A stretch of DNA of 21,365 nt from positions 1 through 21,365 of the forward strand of contig CALDSP010000259.1 in the NCBI GenBank assembly GCA_937924465.1, in the 5' to 3' direction. Made by a program: the position numbers and the translations under genes. Below, piece after piece: positions 1-6,033 of this stretch. The notes under the pieces are model-generated. The model ran no database searches and was not told the origin of the DNA. It was given only the letters and a program-made list of their open reading frames with translations. The DNA is from an uncultured Leptospiraceae bacterium (GTDB lineage Bacteria; Spirochaetota; Leptospiria; Leptospirales; Leptospiraceae). Position 1 is the first letter of the stretch; every line of letters begins with the position of its first letter.

Positions 1-93
1 TTAGCAATTTCTATGGGGATGAGTGAGGAACAAATTTCTTTGCTGACTGGACTTTCGAAGGAAGAGATTCAAGAATTGAGGAAAGAAAAATAA
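1..93 (+). pseudogene. C-terminal end of an Rpn-family PD-(D/E)XK nuclease / putative transposase (partial, status unknown)
   Basis: The window opens inside a reading frame that ends at TAA 91-93. The visible 30 residues contain MSEEQISLLTGLSKEEI and end in a charged ELRKEK tail. This is the typical C-terminus of Rpn-type recombination-promoting nucleases annotated as putative transposases, where a short helix-turn-helix-like segment of the form 'GLS.EEI..LTGLS.EEI..L' follows the nuclease domain. The catalytic part lies upstream of the window, so I cannot tell whether this copy is intact. A second, clearly broken copy lies at 15334-15732, which supports the family call because this genome carries such elements. 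Seen: the tail motif. Known: its association with Rpn proteins. Inferred: the identity of this particular gene. Confidence 0.6.
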
Positions 94-183
94 CTTTTAA
101 AACCATGGGCATAAAGTAATATCTGTTGAAATTTAGGTAAACTTTAAAAACCTCTCTGGAAAACTGAAAATAAAACTTTTAGA

Positions 184-1335
184 GTGAAGAATAAGTTTTT
201 TTAATCAAAAAAGGGATTGATTTTTTTTGAGTTTTCTTTATCGTCATTTGAACAGCCTAAAAGTCCAGCAGAACGCAAGCAAGAACCCATTTCAAAAAAA
301 GAATTTGGAATAGAGAACACTGAACTAAGTTTGGAAATAGTAAGTGACTTTATTTTTCGGGGCCAAAGTTTTGGTGAAGAGAAAGTAAGTAAGTGAAAGA
401 AACAACATTCCTTACAGACAATACACAGATTCATGGGCATTCCAACCTTACCTGGTTTACAGTACACCTCTAGAAGGTTTTAAACTTTTACTATGGGGCA
501 AATCTCTTTTTACAGCACAGAGTAGACAGAGATACTGACAGATATTTACAAATAGGTCCAGGGGAAAAAAACGAAGGAATCGAAATTCAAAAAAGACTTG
601 CCCAAACAGGACGTCTTTTTTTCTCCACTGAGATTGATTTTGATTTGCTACGATTAAATTTTTATGGGGAAAAAAATGGTTTACATAGGCAGGACGGAGT
701 GTTTATGGGAGGATACTACGAATGGAATACAAAGTTAGGAGAGTGGACTGTTGGACTTTGGTTTTGGAACAACGCGGATAGGGCTGTACGGTATACTTGG
801 CAGGAGTATTTCGTTTGGTACAAACCTAAAATTTTAAAATATTTCAATCCTATGTTTAGTTTTTATGTAAGTGGCTCCTCTGACAATGGAGGTTCAAGTT
901 CTAATCCTCTTGGAATTACAAATGGTCAAAAAATATATATCCTTGGATTTAAGTCATACTTATTTTGAAGAAAAATTCTTTCGCATAACTCCCACTGTGC
1001 ATGTTGGTTATGTAATTAACAATGACAATATAAACAAAAAAAGTGGGATTTCTAACATTACATCTGGACTTAAATTTAACTTTGGAAAGTTTTTTACTAC
1101 AGCGAATTGGATATACGGACCTGAGCCAATTCTCTTTGATACCTTAGATTCAAACAATCAAGATGGATGGACTCCAAGTCCAGGGAAGAAGTATGGTATA
1201 CACACTTTAATATTAGATGCAATAGAAAGAAGTTTTGCAAGAGAATCAGCGGCTTATGTGAAAGAACAATACACTAGCCAACGAATTGTGAAGAGTTTGT
1301 TTTATGTTTCTTTAGGTTTTGAAATAAAATATTAG
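184..1335 (+). pseudogene. Decayed beta-barrel outer-membrane protein gene (one early stop, three frameshifts)
   Basis: A single protein can be read across three frames. Frame 1 begins near GTG 184, meets TAA at 202, then gives a hydrophobic stretch, a linker and SDFIFRGQSFG before TGA 394. Frame 2 carries on from 392 (SERNNIPYRQYTDSWAFQPY) to TGA 536. Frame 0 runs from about 519 to 968 (YYEWNTKLGEWTVGLWFWNN). Frame 1 resumes at about 935 and ends at TAG 1333-1335 with FYVSLGFEIKY. Alternating aromatic strands and the terminal tyrosine fit an outer-membrane beta-barrel; 'DF.FRG.SFG' is common in bacterial exported barrels. Each shift is explained by a small indel: an extra AAGT in (AAGT)3 at 383-394, an extra base near 521, and an extra A in the A6 run near 927-932. 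The gene is followed at 1345 by a lipoprotein gene whose ribosome site overlaps this stop, so the two were an operon. The substrate and exact family are not recognised. Confidence 0.72.
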
Positions 1336-1344
1336 GAGGTTTAA

Positions 1345-1956
1345 ATGAAAAAAATGATTTTCATATTTTTTTGGGTTTTAAGCTGTGCTCGCTTCTCTAA
1401 TGACCAATTGGCTAAATTAGCTCTTATTCAATTATTTGAACCACTGAGTGGAATTACTGTCAATCAGCCTTCTTTTCTGAGTATACTTCGATCCCTACAC
1501 CTTCAATAAAAGGAGATTTTACAAACAATACTCCGACCGGTGCTAATTGTATCATGAATGGAAACATGGGAGTCTGTGGAACTTGCGACGTTGGATTAAA
1601 TGAAAATCGCACAAGAAGTGGAGCTTTTGGTAAGCACAGACGATGTAGATTGGTACTGCTTCAATATGACAGCAGCAGGAAAAGTGACAGTAAGTACAGA
1701 AAAAAACGACGGTTTCTTTCAACCCAAACCTACAGATACGTTTATAGCAATTCATAATGCTAGTGTTCCGCCACATTTTTCTTGTACTACTTTTGTGGGA
1801 TGTAAGATTGGTGGAGGACAGGGAGCATATGGCGATGATTCTAATAGAACTCCCAATGACCCTTACTGAGGATATTCTATTATATCGGATTATTCTGTTT
1901 CTATGGGTGTGCTATATTCGGGTAGGACTTGCTATCAACAATCCTGGACAATATAG
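1345..1956 (+). pseudogene. Decayed lipoprotein gene (two frameshifts and an in-frame TGA)
   Basis: A strong Shine-Dalgarno AGGAGG (1334-1339) precedes ATG 1345. The product starts MKKMIFIFFWVLSC, a lipoprotein signal peptide with a spirochaete-style lipobox (VLSC). The first frame stops at TAA 1507 after 54 codons. Coding resumes in another frame near 1476 (EYTSIPTPSIKGDFTNNT, then a Cys-rich NCIMNGNMGVCGTCDVG), returns to the first frame near 1605 (ELLVSTDDVDWYCFNMTAAG), meets TGA at 1867 and continues SIISDYSVSMGVLYSGRTCY to TAG 1954-1956. One T lost from the run at 1473-1476 and one A gained near 1602-1605 would restore a single frame. It lies between the broken barrel gene and the NHL lipoprotein in the same direction. 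I do not recognise the mature domain; six or more cysteines suggest an extracytoplasmic, disulfide-containing protein. A short 54-residue product could still be made, but its function is doubtful. Confidence 0.65.
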
Positions 1957-1977
1957 ACCAAGGGTGGTGACAAAACC

Positions 1978-2547
1978 ATGATTGCGAAATATTTATTTTT
2001 TATCCTTCTTATTGTCAATTGTGTAGAAAGTAGTAGACCAAGTTCTGTGGTGAGAAATTTCCTTTTGTATGGAATTACCTCCGAAATTTAGTCCAGTGCT
2101 TTGGCTGGGGAAGGAATTAGTTTTATAACCATGCCTTTAGCTAAAGACAACGTGAGAGGAGGAGTAATAAACTAGAAAGGTTGTTCCCCCACGCCTAGTT
2201 CAACAGATGGTTCATTAGATGAGGCAAGGTTTAATTTTCCCACTGGAATTGTAGCAGATGAAAAAAATTTAATTCTTTATATAGCGGATACAGGAAATCA
2301 TACAATTCGAAAGACTGACCTTAAGATCAATCAAGTCACAACCATTGCAGGAATTGCAGGACAGGCGGGAACAGAGGATGGAGTATTCGGAATATCAAAA
2401 CTAAATGAGCCAAGAGGTTTAGAGATTATTTATCCTTTTCTCTACATTGCAGATTCTGAAAACCATGCAATTAGAAGACTGAATTTAATTACAAATCAAT
2501 TGATAACTATCGTAGGAAAAGCAGGTGAAGAGGGTGCTGTAGATTAA
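1978..2547 (+). pseudogene. Decayed NHL-repeat lipoprotein gene (two in-frame TAG stops, truncated)
   Basis: ATG 1978 begins MIAKYLFFILLIVNC, a lipoprotein signal peptide with lipobox LIVNC. The frame is the same throughout but is interrupted by TAG at 2089-2091 and TAG at 2173-2175, and ends at TAA 2545-2547. After the second stop the sequence reads STDGSLDEARFNFPTGIVAD, then LYIADTGNHTIRKTDL and LYIADSENHAIRRLNL separated by TTIAGIAGQAGTEDG. These are two NHL repeats, the blades of a beta-propeller. Known NHL propellers usually have five or six blades, so the gene is also truncated: it stops at EEGAVD, where the next blade should begin. It follows the broken lipoprotein by 21 nt and is read here as the third member of a dead surface-protein operon. 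Family call is firm; the partner or ligand of the original protein is unknown. Confidence 0.75.
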
Positions 2548-2938
2548 AATCAATCCTTCATGTCAATTTAAGATTATAACTTAATAGAAGCATAAAATTA
2601 TTTTTGTGTTTTAAGTCTTCGGTTATTTTGTAAAAAATTTTTAAAATGAGATTCATCTTTAAATAAAAATTGAATTCTCAAAAAGTTGTAGTAACAACAA
2701 CACTTTTTTAAAAAAATTTTACTTGTTCGTGTTTGTTCAAGTTTTTTAAAAGTTTTGTGACTCTTCTTTTTCGTGAAGTATGAATTTATTATAAACGAAT
2801 TGTTCATAAAAAGCTCTGTCAACTTTTTAGCGTTGTTCTGACTACACCTTACCATGCAATTTTCATAATAATAGATATAAGGCTGAATCCTTGTTAGTTT
2901 AATATATTAGAATTTTCTAATATATCCTATTCAACTTC
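2548..2938. other. AT-rich non-coding stretch, no gene supported
   Basis: Very A/T-rich sequence between the dead NHL gene and the receptor promoter. The only sizeable reading frame (minus strand, 85 codons, 2598-2855) is low-complexity, rich in Lys, Phe and Asn, and lacks a ribosome site or recognisable motif, so I do not call it. A 7-bp inverted repeat (2680-2686 with 2702-2708) is too weak to call a terminator. A stronger inverted repeat at 2902-2925 is listed separately. Confidence 0.5.
2902..2925. repeat. Inverted repeat with TTAGAA/TTCTAA arms upstream of the receptor gene
   Basis: The arms ATATATTAGAA and TTCTAATATAT (11 nt each) flank a 2-nt centre (TT). The inner TTAGAA...TTCTAA resembles the half-sites of the dyad at 2968-2982 but with even spacing (6-2-6 instead of 7-1-7). 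It may be an auxiliary operator or simply an AT-rich stem. No T-run follows it, so it is not a convincing terminator. Confidence 0.4.
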
Positions 2939-2968
2939 TTGGAAAGGAAAAATTTTCATTCTTATAAT
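2939..2968 (+). promoter_or_regulatory. Putative sigma70 promoter of the TonB-dependent receptor gene
   Basis: A perfect TATAAT -10 hexamer lies at 2963-2968, with TTGGAA (four of six matches to TTGACA) at 2939-2944, an 18-bp spacer. Transcription would begin near 2975, inside the first regulatory dyad, leaving an 85-nt leader before ATG 3061. The placement of two operator-like dyads at and just downstream of the start is what repression by a Fur-family protein would require. Inferred from sequence only. Confidence 0.5.
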
Positions 2969-2982
2969 TAGAATGATTCTAA
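2968..2982. promoter_or_regulatory. PerR/Fur-like 7-1-7 operator TTAGAAT-G-ATTCTAA
   Basis: A perfect 7-1-7 palindrome whose arms (TTAGAAT / ATTCTAA) resemble the PerR-box pattern TTATAAT-N-ATTATAA known from Bacillus. It overlaps the last base of the -10 hexamer and the predicted transcription start. Its centre is 25 bp from that of the next dyad. The regulator could be Fur, PerR or another Fur-family member; the sequence alone cannot decide. Confidence 0.55.
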
Positions 2983-2985
2983 ATT

Positions 2986-3014
2986 TTGATTTTGAGAATC
3001 ATTCTCAAAATCAA
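2986..3014. promoter_or_regulatory. Fur-box-like perfect 29-nt palindrome
   Basis: Arms TTGATTTTGAGAAT (2986-2999) and its exact reverse complement (3001-3014) flank a central C at 3000. The core TGAGAAT-C-ATTCTCA closely follows the Fur 7-1-7 pattern TGATAAT-N-ATTATCA. It sits 46 nt upstream of the start codon of a FecA-like receptor, the classic context for iron-dependent repression. A perfect palindrome this long is unlikely by chance even in AT-rich DNA. Confidence 0.75.
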
Positions 3015-3060
3015 TTGACTTTTTTGAAGCTTTGAAAAATTGTGGTATTGGAGGGTTTAA

Positions 3061-5520
3061 ATGATTAAAATTAAAACATTGATAATGATTTTTCTTTTCA
3101 TTACTTCTGTGGTGTATTCACAAGAAAAAGAAATTCCAAAAAAAGAAGATACATGGATCAAAACACAAATCTTTGTAATTGGTTCTAAAGACAACGGACT
3201 TAAAAGAATTCCAGGTTCAGCCACAATCATTGATGGTAAAAAATTAGAAGAAACAAGACCCACTGATAATATGGAGGCTCTTAGAATGGTTCCGGGTGCT
3301 GCTGTACGCTACCAAGACCCAGCGGGACTTACTATGAATTTGGGTTTTCGAGGAGTTTCCAATCAGGTTTCAAGGAAAGTTCTTATTCTAGAAGACGGAA
3401 TTCCTGTTTCTTTAAATCCTTACGGGGAGCCTGAAATGTATTATACGCCTTCCATTGAAAGAATGGAGAGAATTGAAATTATAAAAGGATCTGGTTCTAT
3501 TCTCTTTGGTCCTTCTACTATAGGAGGAGTTGTAAATTTCATTACAAAGAAACCAATTATTCAACCTTCTTTTTATACTACAACGCTTGGTGGAAATAAT
3601 GGTTACTTTTCAACGTTTACTGGTTATGGGGGAATTTTTGGAAGTACAGGAGTAGATGTTTCTATTTTAAGAAGACAAGGTGATGGATTCCGTAAACACC
3701 AAGCTTTTCGTGTGAATGAGTTCAATGTGAAGACAATTACCCAGCTTAACGAAAAAAACCATATCACTTTAAAAATTGGACTTCATGAACAAACATCCCA
3801 AGCTACTTATGTTGGACTTACGACAGGAATGTATAACGGGTATCCAACTAAGAAAACAATTTATCATCCAACAAATGTAAAAGAAGGACAAAATCCATTA
3901 GAGGCTATTGGAGTTTTTGAGAAACATGGACCCAAATCCAATCCTGCAGAACAAGACAAAAGAGTAATTGAAAGATGGTCTTTTGTAGTTGGGCATGAAT
4001 ATTTATTTGCTGAAAAATGGAAACTCATTACAAGAATTTATTCTTATGGTACACAGCGAGATTGGGCTCGCCAAGAATATACTCGCAATACTCGAGTAGG
4101 ACAACTTCCACCAAATACAGCTCTTACGTTGTACGACAGTGAACCTTTTACCGATAGAGCAGGGGACAGTATATGGATGAGAAATACAAATGCTCATAGA
4201 AATCGAAATTATTTTGTGGGTGGAATTGAATCTAGATTACAAGGAGATTTTGAAACAGGAAGTATAAAACATGAAATTGATCTAGGGGCAAAATATGAAT
4301 ACAATCGAGCTAGAGTTCAACTTCTTACTGGAGTAGATACTCCTGACTTTGCCATTGAGCGTTCTCCTAAATCATTTTACCTTATTTCTAGTCCTTATTC
4401 ACTTTCTAAATCAGGGGCGTTACGTGATGATGAATTACGTCAGGCGAAAGCTTACGCTCTATGGATACAAGATAGGATTAACTTAACCTCTAAATTTGCT
4501 GTTATTCCAGGCATACGTTATGAAAGCATTCGCCAAACTAGACTTATAATGCGTGGGCGAGACTTTGATCCAATTACATATACAAGTATAGGTACGGCAA
4601 GCATTCAATTTGATAAAGAGGGAAAGAATGGAACTCAAATTGCCCTTCCCGGACTTGGTCTTACTTATCAAATTAAAGATCAGCTTACTTGGTTTGCTGG
4701 TGCCCATAGAGGTTTTTCTCCTGCACGTTATGAATCAGCTATTAGTCCAAGTGCAGAAGACTTATCCTTAAAACCAGAACTTTCGTGGAATTATGAATCG
4801 GGAATTCGTGGAGATATTACAAATTATTTTTACACTCAAATTGCAGGGTACTATCTAGATTACCAAGAACAAATTATAAATTCTTCAGCCGCAGGTGGAA
4901 ATTTAGGAGCAAGACCCGTCAATGCAGGAAAATCTCTTCACAGAGGAGCAGAACTTACCTTGAGTTTTGACTTTGGAAAATTTCTAGAACAGAGTTATAG
5001 TTTAGCTTTGGAAATGAATTCTTCCTATAATGATGCTCGTTCCTATAGATATACTTTTAATGCAGAAGAATGGAGAAAAGGCAATCCTGATCCTTGGATT
5101 CATAAAGATACAAATGGAAATTTTCTTCCTTATGTTTCTAGAGAAGTACATGGGGTAGGACTGAGTTTTGCTTTATCAACGGGATTTTTTGCAAGAGTAG
5201 ATTACCAATATTTTTCCAAACAGTATCACGACTTAGAAAACACAAAAGCTGTGTATTGGTATGATGCTTTGGATGGAGAAACAAAAAAAATCGCTCGTTA
5301 TTTCAATTATGATTCAGATGCGTCTGGAAGAACTGGAATAGTTCCCGCTTATGGCTTAGTGAATGCTACTTTAGGATATAAACCTCCCGGAAAAAACTGG
5401 TCTATATTCTTAAATGGAAAAAATTTACAAGACAGAGACTATATTTCAACAAGACTTCCAGAAGGAATTCAACCCGGTCCTAAAAGACAAATCAACTTAG
5501 GTTTCACAATGGAATTATAA
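3061..5520 (+). CDS. TonB-dependent outer-membrane receptor, FecA-like (ferric siderophore/citrate uptake)
   Basis: 819 residues, a usual length for TonB-dependent receptors. Residues 1-20 form a signal peptide (hydrophobic core LIMIFLFITSVV, likely cut after VYS). A TonB-box-like segment IFVIGSK lies at 37-43. The plug domain spans about 48-165, with DNMEALRMVPGAAVR, GFRGVSNQVSRKVLILEDG and SILFGPSTIGGVVNFITKK; the motif around 'LEDGIPVSLNPYGEPE' resembles the FecA plug. The rest is a 22-strand-type barrel rich in aromatic strands. The last residues are GFTMEL, so the usual terminal Phe/Trp is replaced by Leu. The start is fixed by GGAGGG at 3050-3055, 5 nt before ATG. Two Fur-family operator-like dyads precede it, so iron repression is inferred. 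No fecIR, tonB or ABC transporter gene is adjacent. The substrate (ferric dicitrate or another iron chelate) is a family-level guess. Confidence 0.87.
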   Translation: MIKIKTLIMIFLFITSVVYSQEKEIPKKEDTWIKTQIFVIGSKDNGLKRIPGSATIIDGKKLEETRPTDNMEALRMVPGAAVRYQDPAGLTMNLGFRGVSNQVSRKVLILEDGIPVSLNPYGEPEMYYTPSIERMERIEIIKGSGSILFGPSTIGGVVNFITKKPIIQPSFYTTTLGGNNGYFSTFTGYGGIFGSTGVDVSILRRQGDGFRKHQAFRVNEFNVKTITQLNEKNHITLKIGLHEQTSQATYVGLTTGMYNGYPTKKTIYHPTNVKEGQNPLEAIGVFEKHGPKSNPAEQDKRVIERWSFVVGHEYLFAEKWKLITRIYSYGTQRDWARQEYTRNTRVGQLPPNTALTLYDSEPFTDRAGDSIWMRNTNAHRNRNYFVGGIESRLQGDFETGSIKHEIDLGAKYEYNRARVQLLTGVDTPDFAIERSPKSFYLISSPYSLSKSGALRDDELRQAKAYALWIQDRINLTSKFAVIPGIRYESIRQTRLIMRGRDFDPITYTSIGTASIQFDKEGKNGTQIALPGLGLTYQIKDQLTWFAGAHRGFSPARYESAISPSAEDLSLKPELSWNYESGIRGDITNYFYTQIAGYYLDYQEQIINSSAAGGNLGARPVNAGKSLHRGAELTLSFDFGKFLEQSYSLALEMNSSYNDARSYRYTFNAEEWRKGNPDPWIHKDTNGNFLPYVSREVHGVGLSFALSTGFFARVDYQYFSKQYHDLENTKAVYWYDALDGETKKIARYFNYDSDASGRTGIVPAYGLVNATLGYKPPGKNWSIFLNGKNLQDRDYISTRLPEGIQPGPKRQINLGFTMEL

Positions 5521-5544
5521 AAAATTTTTTTGAAAGAGTATACT

Positions 5545-5575
5545 ATACCCCGTATTCTATGAACCTGCGGGGTAT
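5545..5575. terminator. Hairpin between convergent genes, probable bidirectional terminator
   Basis: Arms ATACCCCG (5545-5552) and CGGGGTAT (5568-5575) form an 8-bp stem with a GC-rich core and a 15-nt loop, followed on the plus strand by a T-rich tract (TATTTCTTTTT). It lies 25 nt after the receptor stop and touches the stop codon of the converging minus-strand gene at 5575. Confidence 0.6.
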
Positions 5576-6033
5576 TATTTCTTTTTAGAAGTAAAGTCTA
5601 TTGAAATTACATTGTTTTCTTTGGGTTGGGGTTTTGTTTGATTTTGCTCTTTTTCTTTTGCTTGATTTGAATCCAAAGAAATTGGTTCATCAAATATTAC
5701 TTTCATTTGTGTAATAGAGAGACTCGATTTATCAAAAATCCGAAAGATACAATCCCATGGTATAAAGACTTTTTCCCATTTATATCCAAATTGCAACTCT
5801 GCATATAAGTAATCCTTTTGGAGAGAAACTTCTTTACAAGCAGTGGGTCCAAAAGCTAAAACAATTCCAACTTCGTTTTCTTTTCCTACTAAACCTCTGG
5901 TCCCTATAGATAAATGATTGTGTGGCATGGCATGAATATAAAAAAAACCAAATTTTTCCCAATATAAATCAAATATTCTATTTTTAAATTCTCGAAGGGA
6001 TTTTAACTCTTCTTCTGAAAGTTTTTCACTCAT
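5575..6033 (-). CDS. sspB: SspB-like ClpXP protease adaptor
   Basis: 152 residues. The middle (about 35-105) resembles SspB, the adaptor that delivers ssrA-tagged peptides and other substrates to ClpXP: HLSIGTRGLVGKENEVGIV, then LYAELQFGYKWEKVFIPWDC followed by IFRIFDKSSL. This follows the alphaproteobacterial SspB pattern (substrate-binding beta fold with V/IP..AI..F.D). An acidic/Gln-Lys linker (about 118-140) leads to a short conserved-looking end VISIDFTSKKK, in the position of the ClpX-binding tail of SspB. The start codon overlaps the stop of the upstream sugar-nucleotide dehydratase gene (ATGA, 6030-6033), implying translational coupling. The 3' end coincides with the terminator hairpin. 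Assignment rests on motif similarity; direct ClpX binding is inferred. Confidence is moderate to good. Confidence 0.7.
   Translation of the reverse strand: MSEKLSEEELKSLREFKNRIFDLYWEKFGFFYIHAMPHNHLSIGTRGLVGKENEVGIVLAFGPTACKEVSLQKDYLYAELQFGYKWEKVFIPWDCIFRIFDKSSLSITQMKVIFDEPISLDSNQAKEKEQNQTKPQPKENNVISIDFTSKKK

Noticed and set aside
383..394. (AAGT)3 as an active phase-variation switch
   Set aside because: Three copies are few and the gene carries other independent lesions, so switching the repeat would not restore a protein.
201..467. 88-codon minus-strand reading frame
   Set aside because: It lies antisense to the clearly readable barrel pseudogene and has no ribosome site or motif.
1345..1509. 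54-codon lipoprotein as a complete small gene
   Set aside because: Coding sequence with matching composition continues in shifted frames beyond the stop, so truncation of a longer gene explains it better.
2680..2708. AAAAAGT/ACTTTTT inverted repeat as terminator
   Set aside because: Only 7 bp, almost all A-T, 15-nt loop, and 130 nt beyond the dead gene; expected by chance in this composition.
2598..2855. 85-codon minus-strand reading frame in the AT-rich spacer
   Set aside because: Low-complexity Lys/Phe/Asn-rich translation, no Shine-Dalgarno, no recognisable motif.
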